A stretch of DNA of 64,000 nt from NCBI GenBank assembly GCA_018881555.1, contig JACAXG010000018.1, forward strand, positions 2,683,561-2,747,560, written 5' to 3'. The translations under genes and the position numbers were made by a program. Shown in pieces: positions 48,721 through 60,600 of this stretch; the first letter of the stretch is position 1, and each line of letters begins with the position of its first letter. A model generated the notes under the pieces. The model saw only the letters and a program-made list of their open reading frames with translations, made no database searches and had not been told where the DNA came from. The DNA comes from Amblyornis subalaris. Lineage: Eukaryota; Chordata; Aves; Passeriformes; Ptilonorhynchidae.

Positions 48721-51375
48721 ACAGGTGACTCATAAAGTGAATTTTGAGAATAAGGTTGACTGAAATAGGAAAAAAGTTAAAGCCCAAGAAAGAGGAGATG
48801 ATCCAGTCTGATCTTGTGAAAAAGCTTTAAAAATCAAAGTCTGAGTAACACTGCTTTCATCTTTTGGTGCAAACTCTAAGCTTTTTCTCTGTTTTATTTC
48901 TCTTTTCTTTAAAGAAGAAAGGAAACCAAGAAACCCTTCAAGCTGGAAATATAATTTACCTTCATTAAAACTAAACTGGCTAATTTTGTAATCACATAAC
49001 AGGACATTTTTATGACATGTAATGATAAATTCCCCAAGGCCACAGCAAATTTCATATGGATTCATACTAAAACACTCCAAAAGCTTTAATATGCACATGA
49101 AAAATTACAGATTGCAGTTTGCCTCTTTATTTGAATTTACTAAGGGTCTTTTTAAACGGTTTTCACCAGGTGATCGATCAGGTAACATTAGCAGGACAAG
49201 TAGAGAGTGCTCTGAGTTGCATGAATTCAGATCTGACAGCTAACTAGAGCTCAAGGTAATCCCAGTTTTGCGCAGGAGGCAGAAACTCCAATTTTGGAGA
49301 AATGTGATTATTCTCTAAATGTCTCTGGATAATTAAAAAAAAACCCCAAATAAAAGTATTCTGATTAAATGCCCCTAGATTTGGGATCTTGTTCTCTGTC
49401 CCTGCCCAGCTGCCATGGAGGCAAGTGGTAGGACCACAAGCGCCTGGCCAGCTGGACTGGAAGGGAGAGTCTAGTGCTGCTTAAACAGTCACTTCCCATT
49501 TTCTGGAAGAAAAAACTATGAAATCACACAGAACATCCATTTGCTGGATGAGCTTGTGGCTGCTTCCTGGACTGTACTGATGCTGATGACTAAGGTTAGA
49601 TTTTCAAAACCAAAAGGGAATTGTCCAACACCTTCTATCATTCAATAGATGTTCTAACGACATCAGTGGAAAAGAAATTCTGTCTCTATCTCATTTTTAA
49701 AATCCCACCTGAGAGTGTCTAAGGTGGAAAGGCCTTCACCATGAAACTGGTGGAAAACACTCTTTGATTTCAATAAGCATGAAAAGAAGCTCTTAAGACA
49801 TAGCTCTGAGCAATGTAATTGCAGTTGATATTAGTAAGTGTGCAGAGTTTGGAAAGATCACAGCCTTAATAATCATTCTGACTTTTGAAGGTGATCCAAG
49901 TAATCAAAACTACTAGACTTTTTCCTGTGAGAAGAAATTTTAAATTAAGTGTCAAACTTAGGTCATNGGTCAGACTTTAAAAGGCTTTGAAGTTCTCCCA
50001 TAAACTACCTNATACAGATAATTTAAAATAGTACTACATAGTAAAAACAATTCTACTTGTCAAATGAAAAAGAAACATACAAAGTCTTTGAGTATGATAA
50101 TTTAACAGAATCTGCAAATATTGGTAGGCATGTGATATTGCAGAATCATATAATTTTCAGTTGCAAGAAGGCACAAACAGCAGCAGCACTTGTTACTCAA
50201 ATCTCTTCCTTGGTGATGATTTAAAGACCAATTCAAAATCTCTCTCCTGGGTGTGAGGACCTGCAAGTAGCCTGGAAGGTTTGATCTCCCTGTGCCTTTC
50301 TTCTGCCCCTATTATTTTCCTCTGTGCATTTAAAAAAAAAACAAAACAACATAAGACTTCTTTATTTTGCCCTGTAGTTGTGGGCTTCACTCTTAAACTG
50401 TTATCAGTGGAGCAGGATGGCTCTTTCAAGAGTTTGGACATGGTCAGTCACAGGACTGGTCAGCTGCGTTTCAGCTCCTGAGATAGAGTCAGCTTCAGTG
50501 TGGGCTCCACAGTGCTCAGACAGTCCCCAGGAGAGGTTCCTGATCAAGAAAAGAACTTCTGTGTGTTTTTGAATTAGAAGCTACTTGAAGCCTTTCTGGC
50601 ATACAATGACACATCAATAATGTTGAAGTGTTCTTAGGAATCAGAGCAGGAAAATGGTGTTCCTTGTTGAACTTCGAATTTTCTTTTTCCATTTTTTACT
50701 TTTTTTTTTTAAACAAACTTATCTTGTTAAAATACAAACACCAGCTGTCAGACAGNTCTTGATGGAACTGTCCTCCATGTGACTAGTGCAGTCAAACAAT
50801 CCGCTAAAAAGGAAGTCTAGGGGAGCCTGCGGAAGCTGAGACAGGAACAGATTAATCCATGCAGCAATTAAGCTACAGCAAGAAGGACCCAGATAAAGAA
50901 GATAAAAGCTTGACAGAAGAAGTTGAAAAAAACAGAGCCATGAAGTCAAGCTTATGAAGGGAGGTGCAGAGAGCATCTATTCCTCCATGAGACTAATACG
51001 GATTCTCAAAGCATAGATTAACCAGATGATGGGTATCCTAAAGGCTGAAGAAAAAGGCAGTGACCATCACCATTAGTGACTGTGAACCCAGACAAAGCCA
51101 TCATCAGACTGCATAGCTAAAACACTCCTGTGGGGAACTTGCCATAGAGGGTTGTCCATGGTTACAACATTTTTTCTACTGCAGGACAATTTATTCCAAT
51201 GCNTTCAAAGTAGGAGGCGTGGGTACCACAACCAATCTGTATCGCAAACATGGTGGGAATGCCATCCACTTCAATAATAGGACATTTATTATCACCTGAA
51301 AATTCCACTCAAACATCATATGTCACACTCTACCGACGATATCACAGCATTTCAATTACCAAGGATGCTGAGTAC

Positions 51376-51503
51376 CTGGATGAAAGGGAAGAGCAGTCCG
51401 ACTGCGAAGTTGGAGAGCCAGTTGACTGTCCCAGCTATCATGAATGCGGCTGGCCTCTGTGACTGCTGGAAAAACTCTCCAGTCAGGACAAATGGAATCC
51501 CAC
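51376..51503 (-). CDS. SLC2A9: Solute carrier family 2 member 9 (GLUT9), penultimate coding exon
   Basis: A 128-bp exon. Two bases complete a split Gly codon, then 42 codons run from [11 protein letters not shown] to GLLFPFIQ. It encodes the loop after TM10 and the next helix of the GLUT fold. The segments [14 protein letters not shown] and [20 protein letters not shown] are near-identical to mammalian GLUT9 from memory, which makes SLC2A9 the best assignment over other SLC2 paralogues. The acceptor is a pyrimidine-rich TGTTTCAG|GTGGG (intron side 51,504-51,505) and the donor is CCAG|GTACT. Incoming phase is 1 and outgoing phase 0, consistent with the downstream exon at 41,271. The preceding exon, which should end in a codon start for the split Gly, was not found up to position 64,000. 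Confidence 0.95.
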
Positions 51504-51946
51504 CTGAAACAGAGGCAAACGAAACAGCGGTTTTGGTAAACTCCCCCTCCCACCAGCAGAGAGAGATGAACAAGCCCCGTGTCACACACCGTGAACAGCA
51601 CCGCCCTGCAGCTCTGCTCAGGTGTCTACAGGGCCTCCTGAGGCAGTAAATGGGATTTCTCAAAATCCTGCTTGGAGAAGTGACACTTCTCTCCTTCATA
51701 CCATCACATCACATTCTTTTCAAGGATGGCAAGCAGGTAACAGAGCAGTGAATTCACACAACTTCCAGAAAACCATGTGATGAGTTGTTTATTAAAAATA
51801 AGAATGATGGCTTCTACTAAAATGCTTGAAATTCTGAAAATTCAGAGATACTCCAAAATACTTTTAGACCTTAACAGTTGGAAAGATGGCTCCAAAGAGA
51901 CTAACTCCTATTTTTTAAATAATTATTACCCACTTTATTTCAGCAA

Positions 51947-51986
<40 letters not shown>

Positions 51987-54077
51987 AAAAGAGAAAAAAT
52001 GTTTGCTTCTGTGTGAGTATACTTGTCATCGATGCTTATTTAATACACTCCCTTACTAGATACACTGCCGGCACTTCTGGCAAGGTCTGTTTCTCCCATC
52101 AGCCAAGGACTCTGACCTCCATAGTAAAAAGCTCGGTTGAATACCGCATTTGTCACTCGTGTTTCCTTCCATATAGCCAGTGGACTATTTTATAGAGTTC
52201 TGGCATTTTGCTGGCCTGACAGTAACCCCCAGGGAGGAGCCGTCTAGTAGCTGAAAGTCTCAATTAATGATCTTTGGCTTCCTTCATTCCCATCAGATAT
52301 TTCAATAGAAATATTTCTATTTTTAGAGAATAAAACATGGGTTTTATTTGCTGATTGGATACATATTTCAGTTAATGTTGCACATTAAACATGTATCTAC
52401 TTGCAGAATTATTACACTACAGTTTGAAGAACCATAAAACTGTAACATCAGAATTCTGCTGCTACCAATTTCTACCTCTGGGTCCTTGTGTGTGCTGGTA
52501 TTACCTGTCTCACCATTCAGCTTTGTAGGCAAGACCCATGTACATACATACTAGATAAGACTGTGTAAGTCCTTCCTCTGTTTTAAACATTTTAAGAAGT
52601 TAGTGTAAACAATATTTATATTTATAGACGCATTTACTTTCAAAAACCTCTATAGCAATACTGACTCTCAAAATATATTTAGATTAATATGAAAACACCA
52701 CCAAAGACTTATCCATCCACTGTTTCTTCTCCTTGTATGTCTTTTCTTGATCTATGTGCTAATCTTTTGCACTACCCCTACTCTTGGACACTTGTGAATA
52801 CATCTCTAAGTGCGTTATAGTGATGTGCCATCATGTAGGCCCTTGTGCTCAACAGCCCTGAGTTTATACACATGCACCAGAAGCTGTGCTGTGAGCAGTA
52901 GGAACTTGTAAACACGTAACATGACACAGAGATGACATGGGTTGTCAGACATTCTTTCATTCCAGATCCTTCAGATGCAGAAACCATGAATATACACATA
53001 AAATAAAGGCAACATGATTCAACAAGTGACTATACTCTGTCATGAGTTAGTGTGACTTTTTGTGAACATATCTCAAGTGGTAGCAAAGCCTTCAGCTGAA
53101 CTTTCTGTGCCAAAGACTGCCTGTATAAATTACACCAAAGAAAGTAGAGAAAAAATAAATTTATTTACTTCTGCGTTATACATAGAAAACTGAGATACGG
53201 AGAGTTTAGGCCATCCAAACTGCAGCTTTGTATCTTTCTACAAGATACATGTAGTATCAGAATTCTGGAACTAAAAGAATAACCTCTCCCAGCAGCAGCT
53301 TGAACTTTAGAATAATGTAGAATAGGCAGCTGAATACGCTTAACTTAACAAAATTTGAGCAACATGTGGTCTATCAATCCTTGGTGGCTTCCAGTGGCCA
53401 TTCTATCATACCCATGGGAATTAGGTTCAAATTGCAGCAATCACACCTGTTCTGTCAGCACCTGGTTTGGGTCTCAAATGCCACAAGAGGAAGTGTTTTG
53501 CCAGGACACTTGCCCCTTGCAGAGAGGAACTGAAGGACGGGAAACACAGAAATCATGTAAGATGACTTATTTATGATCATTTATTCTGTCATGCCTTTGC
53601 TGTAGGACAGTCTACGGAGGTGTTGGTGTTCTTGTCAGTATACTATAATATGCTGTTGGAAACAGCATTTGGAAAACTACATGTTTTAGGAGACAGGAAA
53701 AAAGCCACAGGCAAAAAAAAGTACAAAAGGACAGAAACCTATCAGAAAGCATAAATGTTATGGAAATAAAAATGCATGGGCACTATCTTGGAAAACATTC
53801 CTTGAAATTCCAAGGTAATTTCTAAGAACATATTAATTATCACTAACTTTCAAAAATTCTGTGGGGGAATGGGAAGGATGGCACAGACAGACCTCCCAGC
53901 TTTCTCATAGTCTAGAGATGCATCTCCACAGCATCACAAAACAGAGAAAGTCCNTTTCTGCACAGGAATGACTTTAAAAAGCCATACGGAGGAACCAAGG
54001 AGCCTGAAAAGTGGTACATGAGTTGTATGAAAGACAGGTCACGTCTAGGAAGANGAGAAACTGAAGGAAGCCAGGTC
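51504..54077 (-). other. SLC2A9: SLC2A9 intron, 3' part before the LTR
   Basis: Intronic if the gene continues upstream, beyond the right edge. It contains the AAAT microsatellite at 51.95 kb. No exon-like sequence or known transposon recognised. Confidence 0.65.
51945..51988. repeat. (AAAT)n tetranucleotide microsatellite
   Basis: About ten uninterrupted AATA/TAAA units followed by one irregular unit. It lies about 440 bp upstream of the penultimate SLC2A9 exon on the intron side. Likely length-polymorphic. Confidence 0.95.
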
Positions 54078-54083
54078 ACTGCT

Positions 54084-54692
54084 TGTTGTAGTTGCCTCAT
54101 GTTTCTGGGCTGCCCTCAGCCCTAATGCCGGCACTCGGTACCCGAGGGTCCACAGGACTCGGTGGTGCCCCTCCGAGGTGCTGCGTGGATGATTCACGCC
54201 AAGGCGTGCCTGGCTCAAGGAGAGCAGCAGACAGGACGCAGATGGAGTGAGGCACACAGGAGGCAAAGGGTTCGCGAAGGGGTCTCCTTGTGAGTCTCCT
54301 TTATTGGAGGGAAAGGACAGCACTTACACAAGTGAGACAAACACAAGAAAAATCCCACAGGAGCTCACAGTGCATCAGCTTTTAAGGGGCAGGAAAGGGG
54401 AGGAGTTTGGGTGAACAACCAATGGGAACACAGGTTCTGGGAGGGTCCAAGGGATAGGAAGCCAATCAAAACATCCAAGGGGAGGGTATGAAGAACATGA
54501 ACCAATGATACATCGAATAAGGTAGAACCTTCCAGAAAACTGGGAGGGTGCAAGGTTTGAGTGACAAGCAAGAGTGGTGGGTCCTAGACGCTAGTCCCAT
54601 CCTCCGACTCCTCCTCCTTGACGGAGGACTCCACATCGGAGGCAGGGTCAGCTATGCTGGCCATAGNGATTTCTGGGGACCTACCCGCCACA
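54084..54692 (-). mobile_element. Solo LTR of an endogenous retrovirus (609 bp) with 6-bp target duplication
   Basis: The element is bounded by TG...CA ends (plus strand TGTTGTAGTTGCC at the left, ACCCGCCACA at the right). It is flanked on both sides by the same hexamer ACTGCT (54,078-54,083 and 54,693-54,698), a target-site duplication. Six bp is typical of alpha/betaretrovirus-like (class II, ERVK-type) integrations. Signals run on the minus strand: three ATTGG inverted CCAAT boxes in U3 (54,418-54,512 region), a TTAAAA TATA-like motif at about 54,380-54,385, and an AATAAA at 54,305-54,300 ending R, followed by a C-rich U5. No internal retroviral genes are present, so it arose by LTR-LTR recombination. 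Its transcription sense is the same as SLC2A9. The exact family is not identified. Confidence 0.92.
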
Positions 54693-54698
54693 ACTGCT

Positions 54699-57600
54699 GT
54701 ATATTGCTACATGTCTGGAATGTATATGTGCATATGCTATAGGCACAGACCTGACCTTATGAGGATGAAGAGGAGGGCATGTGAGTGCCTGCCAAGGCCC
54801 ATACCACTGTGAAGAACACACTCTGCAGCTGAGTGAAATGAAAAAGAAATTTGGGTGAGCTGAAGGAAAAATGTAAAGCCTTATAGTCACAGCCAGTGAA
54901 GGCACCTGAGANCAGATGAGCCTATAGCCCCAGGATTCCATCCTCGGTCACTTCAAGGTGTCAGAGATGTGCTCAAAGTCTCCCTTTCTCCTGGAACTTA
55001 CTGTCCTTTGAGAGACAAATCTGGGTGCATGGGGTTGAAGGAAGCTGTATTGTGCTTTGACTACACAAGTTGGATCTGGGCTGCAGACATCACAATATTG
55101 TGGCATCTCACCAACCACTTCTCACTGTGTCAGTCTCTTTGCAAGGTACCCTATATAATCACTAGGCCAGATGGGTCTGTACTGGCCTGTATTCAAACAC
55201 AGATGCTTGGAAACTACTGCCAAAAGCAATCCAACCAAACCACTGTATTTTTAGAACAGTCTTTAAACACTTTGTCAGGAGTTTTGCAACTTTAACATGT
55301 ATTTGAATGTGGGTGAAATAATTCACCAAAAAGTTACCTGATAATCTTTCTCATGGAGGATGAACCTGGCATTGTCTTTCTCCCTGGAAGGCTTTCCAAA
55401 CAATTTTCAGTGAAACAGCTCTATTTTGGCTCTGATCATAAAACAAAAAAACTATACTAGGATTTCCTGTAGGAGCNTTTCAGCAAGGTAACTTTCGAAC
55501 ATTAATTTAAATAGGTAATGCACTGACCACATAATTATAATGATTAATTTCTAATACTTCATTCTTTTCAGCATTGCAGTGAATGTAAGGGAAGAAGCTC
55601 TTAACGCACCGCAGTGTTACTAAAGAAAATTATTTTACCTGTTAGCATCCTACATCTGCTAGAAACTACAGATGTCTCATTGCAGAACTTGTATATCAAT
55701 AAGCTGTTTAATGAAACTAGATTAAGCTGACATGAAAAAATTAGACATGCATAAATACTTCTGTATCTTTGTATTTTATTCATTTATCTCTGTAATTAGT
55801 CCAGTTACACATAGAATCAATGCCATGTCCTGGTAAAAATCCAGACTCTCAAGCCAGTACTCTTTATGCATGAAATTGGAAAGTTAGAACAGAAAAAATA
55901 TTCTTGGTATCCATGCTACAGATTTTCAAATATATATTTAAATTTACACAGGTATCAACATGTTTTCTTATGAAAAAGTAAGTGCACATATTTACTGTTT
56001 TGTTCAGTGAGCAGTTACAAATAAATACTGCTTAGCAGAAGTTACATGAGTCAGTGCAAAAATCTGAATACAGAAAACACAAGAAAGGAAGGAAAATGCT
56101 GAACTCCTCATTCTGTTTTTATCTGGTACCTAACTGGAAATTTATGTTATGGCTATATATACGATTTGTGAAACAACACTGTTAAAAGAATAAATTCCTA
56201 ATACAAATCAGGGAGATTTATTACAGTGGGAAATCATCTCTAAAGGTGATGGAACCTTTGTGCCTTGAGAACCTCTTAAGAGAAAGGAACTGTCTCCCTG
56301 AGCTAGCAGCTCATCTTTCAATACCCACCCAAGACAAACCCCTGTGTGTTCAGGCAGTGGCCCTACAGCAGCCAAAGGGTTTCCAGCCTCACCAGAAGGA
56401 CTGTGTGTGGTCACCCAGCCCAGTCACCTCCTGCATGGTTCAGCACTCCAAATTCTGCCCATACAGAGGGAGTCTGGGAATTCCGAGAGCATGATTAGGG
56501 CAAGAGCTCCCAGTCTTTCCAACTCCATGCTTTGAGAGAAGTTTTCAAAGGGAGGTGTTTTGTGAAAACAGACAACAACCTTGCAACAATGTTCTGTTTT
56601 GGGGGTAAAAAAACGTCTGTGCAGCTCTAGACATGATCAAGCAAAATGGCTTTCATCTGCAAGGTAAGGCATGCAGGGAAGACTGATATATCCTAATAGG
56701 GTTGGGAGACAAAGTACAGTCTTAATGCAAGGTTTCACTATTTGCAATTCAGAGGCCCTCTGGAGAGCAGCTGTGAGAGAGAAGCAGTGGAAGTGAGGCA
56801 AAAATCCTGGAAGATAACTGCTGGAAAAACAACCCAATATTCTTCAGTGAGAGAGCAAAAGGCTGTTAGTTTCTACTCAGACCTTAGTTATTAAAAAACC
56901 CTGGACAAACAAACAAACAAAAACTCCCCAACCTAATCAATGAAAAAAATCCCACAAAATTTGCAACAAAACNCATGGGAAAATATATTCCAGGAATACT
57001 GCTAGTGAAAGATGCAATGCAGCTACTGAGTTTCTTTCATCTCCGTGGGTATACAGATAGAATAAGAATTTTGCAAAATAGGTAGCTCAATCTTATAGAG
57101 GTGTTCTGTCACCTGTTAGATTATTTTAANTTGTACTTTGTATTTGATTGAATAATACTCCACCAAATCATGACATTACAGTCAGATATGACAGCTGTAT
57201 TCCCAGCTAATCCTGCTGAGAGAACTGGGAACAGAAGGTGTCACAGGGGTGTACTGAGTCACAGCTTCATGCTACAGACTCTCCTGTCTGCAGCTCTTCT
57301 CCACAGGATAATGAAGTAAAACAGGCATTTTGTTTGTAGAAAATGGTATAGTTCATTAACCACATTAATTTGTACTATTGGAATACTTTCTGCCTTAGAT
57401 TAAAGGCTGCTTCAGTAAAAAACATTTAAAGCTGTCAGTCTATGGCAAACCAAAAGTGCAAACCATAAGACCAAATTAAAACCCACAAATAATACAAAAC
57501 CTCACAATTTCCAATATTATAATAATTAATATCTATAATTATTAAAGGACTAGTTTATAATGCAATATTCTGTGAAAGACTTTTTGCATTGATTAATTGG

Positions 57601-60600
57601 CCTTTGGTTTAGCATCTATATGTTATAGATATATCTGCTATTCTAACAGCATATAGAAAGCCAGTTCTGGAGGTATTCTGCGCTTTGTAGGTGTGAGGCA
57701 ACTCTTATTATTAAGGGTAAATAAAACAAACTAAGCAATGGTGCAGAACAGAAAAAAATGATACACTCTGTTGTAACATCCATAGTTAAAATGTTATTTC
57801 TTGGTTCTCAGGTAATTTACACTAAAATGCTGGACATACAACAACAAGACTAATACATAAAATGTAATAAATCACACAACATTCTTTCTAGGTCCACTTA
57901 GATAACTAGTTCTACAGCAGATATTCCATGCAAAAAAGACACAATACCCTTATGCGAACCATCTGATAATTTCCTTTTCAGTGAAATTCTCCCCCTCTTG
58001 AATATTAATTAGTGCACTTTCCTATAATTTTTACTTCCATAAGTCAGTGCACTCAAGCAGAATTTTATGAGCAGTCCTTTACTGACTGAATCATTTTTCT
58101 CCAAAAATTTATTCAATGAAGGCAAAATATTTACCACGTAACAGAAGAACCCAAATAATTTCAGTGCTTTTAAGATATTCATCTTTAGATGAGTTATAAC
58201 AATTCCCTTTTAAATACAGCTGTTTCCTGACAGGCTGAGGAATATATTTAATTTTTATTTTATCTTAATTTATTAATTTAATTTAATATTTTATTTTTTG
58301 NCTTTTTTTATTTTGAGAGAAACCAGCAGTATGTAGGCCATTCTGCCAAATTCTGAACAAAATTAATACTTTTTTTTTGGTATTTAGGTAACACTTTCAA
58401 TCTATTAGGATATTTCCTGAGTTTTGGGGGTTTTTTGTTGTTATTACTGCTGTTTGGTTTTTTTTGGTGTCGGCTTTTGTTTGTAAAAATTGAACATCAA
58501 CCTTAAATTTCTACTGTAGTATTTGGCAACATTTCTTTTTGCCTCACAATTACAATTCTGCACAGCTACCAAAGAATAAAATACAATTGAAAAATACACT
58601 CAAGTTATAACTACATGTAAATACTCTTTTAAACATTTCTGATTTATTTTCAGACTCACTTTACAACATCACAATCCTAACTTTAGCCTGACATTCTGTT
58701 CTATTTGAACATGAAGAAAAATTTTTTTACTGAGCTATGAGTCTTTATGATAGAATTAAATTTATAGTTATTCTCAGTAACAAGGATGATTAGGCACTTT
58801 TGTCCATATTATATTATTAAAACCAGTTATCTCAATGATGAGGACAATGATGACNGAGTTTTTGCTTTAATAAAAGCACAGAATGTCCCTTACATTTTCT
58901 TCCACTACACAGATGGCAGTAGTGTGGAAATACCTGGATTAAAGACCCACAACTGTGTTCAGTCCTAGGTAAGAGAAATATTCATTCAGTCACATCACTG
59001 TATCGCGATTGAAAACAAGATAAAACCCCAACGCCTATCTATTCTAGGCTTATTACTTCTACAATAATCTTCTGAAAGAAATATGAAGCCATCAGACATG
59101 ATTTCCCTGTCAGGAATTCAAGTTGACAGACCATCAGCACGAAATGCTGCTGGTTGTGAACCTGTGCAAGCTAAAACAGTCTTGAAAACTCAGTGCGGCA
59201 TGTCAGGCTTTCCTCATGAAATATTTTAACAAAAAAATTGACCCTACTAGCAGTGCACAATTATGTCACTGTACAGCTGCAATCACCCTGAAGGACCCCA
59301 AAAGTGAAAATAGTGGACCAAGTTTTCAGAGGAGCTGGGACTGAAGCGTTCTCCCCGTCCTTTTCCTGTTTCAGATGGGTAACAGACCATGTCTTCACTG
59401 TTTATGATTTCTGGAAGCTGTTGAAGTTTTGAGGACACATGACCTCAAATACCAGTTATTAAAGAAATTGGCTGCTGCCACAGGATGGTAGGAAGGGCAT
59501 GAAGAGCAGTAGATGTAGAACTAATGAATGTAGGACAATAAAAAATTTTTATTTTCCTTACTGTGGCCAATAACTAAAACAAATACAGCAAACAGCAGTA
59601 TCTGTTTGCTAACAAAGAGGAAGGAAAAGGAAGAGAGAGTCAGAAGATGCACTTTGACTAGAAGTATCAGCTGAAGACAGCAACATTCTTGCTGTGATGA
59701 ATGATATAAGCTTTCTTTCTGATGAAACTCAGAAAGAAGTCACCAAAGCCATAACTCAGTATTCCCAAAAAAGTGAAGTTTGTGGAGTAGGACAGACAAC
59801 ATCTGGGGATTCAAAGGAAACAACTGCTTTGACAGTTTGCTTGGCTACCATCTGGCTACCCTTGTTCATGCAGTTCTCCTTCTGACTTATTTTTTTCCTC
59901 TGAAAGTCTGTTACTGGTGTTTATTTATCTTTCTACACAGTATGGTGACTACCAAGAAACACTGTCTGGACCCTANAGCAACGTTCATTGAAACATAAAA
60001 CTAATAAACTTGCATTTAGATCTTAGCCATGAAGCTTAGTCAAAAATAGATGAGACAAACAGAAAACATTTCTTTGCTGTGCATTGTGCCTGGGCATAAG
60101 GAAAATAAAATATTTTTATTGCCTTACATTCATTAATTCTACATCTACTCTTCTATATATGTATTAGTTTGCACTTTTGTAAATATAAATATTTTATAAT
60201 AATTCACAGAAGAAACAGTATATTTTTTGCTAGGTTTTCCATATCCAATCCTTATTAATCTGAATAATGTACCTAGGTCATTTACACAGCTGTNGAATAA
60301 ATAATTTTTTTCATGGTTACATGAAGCTCTAAAACACATGGGTGCATTTTTCCAGCAGTAAATTTCTCCAGGGTTGGAGTTGTGAGCCATCAGCAAGTAA
60401 TTAATGATCATTCAAGAAAAGCTGCTAGTTCAGGTAGGAGGAGTGCTGTCAAGTGTCAAAGCATTCACATTTTGAAAGCTTCAATTAAGCTAATTTGTAA
60501 AATCTATTGTTAGCAGGATAAAGTTCATAAGTTTTCCTGCTGCTGAGAACTCCAGGTGTCACCTCCAGCAATTCCTTTATTCAACAGATACAATTACCTT

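Larger units (their letters stand above)
41272..51375 (-). other. SLC2A9: Last coding-region intron of SLC2A9 (10.1 kb)
   Basis: Bounded by a GTACT donor (51,375-51,371 on the minus strand) and a TTCACAG acceptor next to 41,271. It contains short tandem duplications at 44,648 and 48,671, a CAG run at 44,371-44,389, a CAT run at 41,772-41,789, and a small GC-rich patch at about 41,500-41,600 close to the acceptor. No recognisable CR1 longer than a few tens of bases and no further exon were found. Confidence 0.8.

Noticed and set aside
50150..50176. Possible tiny CR1 3' end in reverse orientation
   Set aside because: Only about 25-30 bp resemble the CR1 tail, with several mismatches and no continuation; too short to support.
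51504..51699. Extension of the 51.4-kb SLC2A9 exon frame upstream
   Set aside because: Sequence before the TGTTTCAG acceptor has no GLUT similarity and is intronic.
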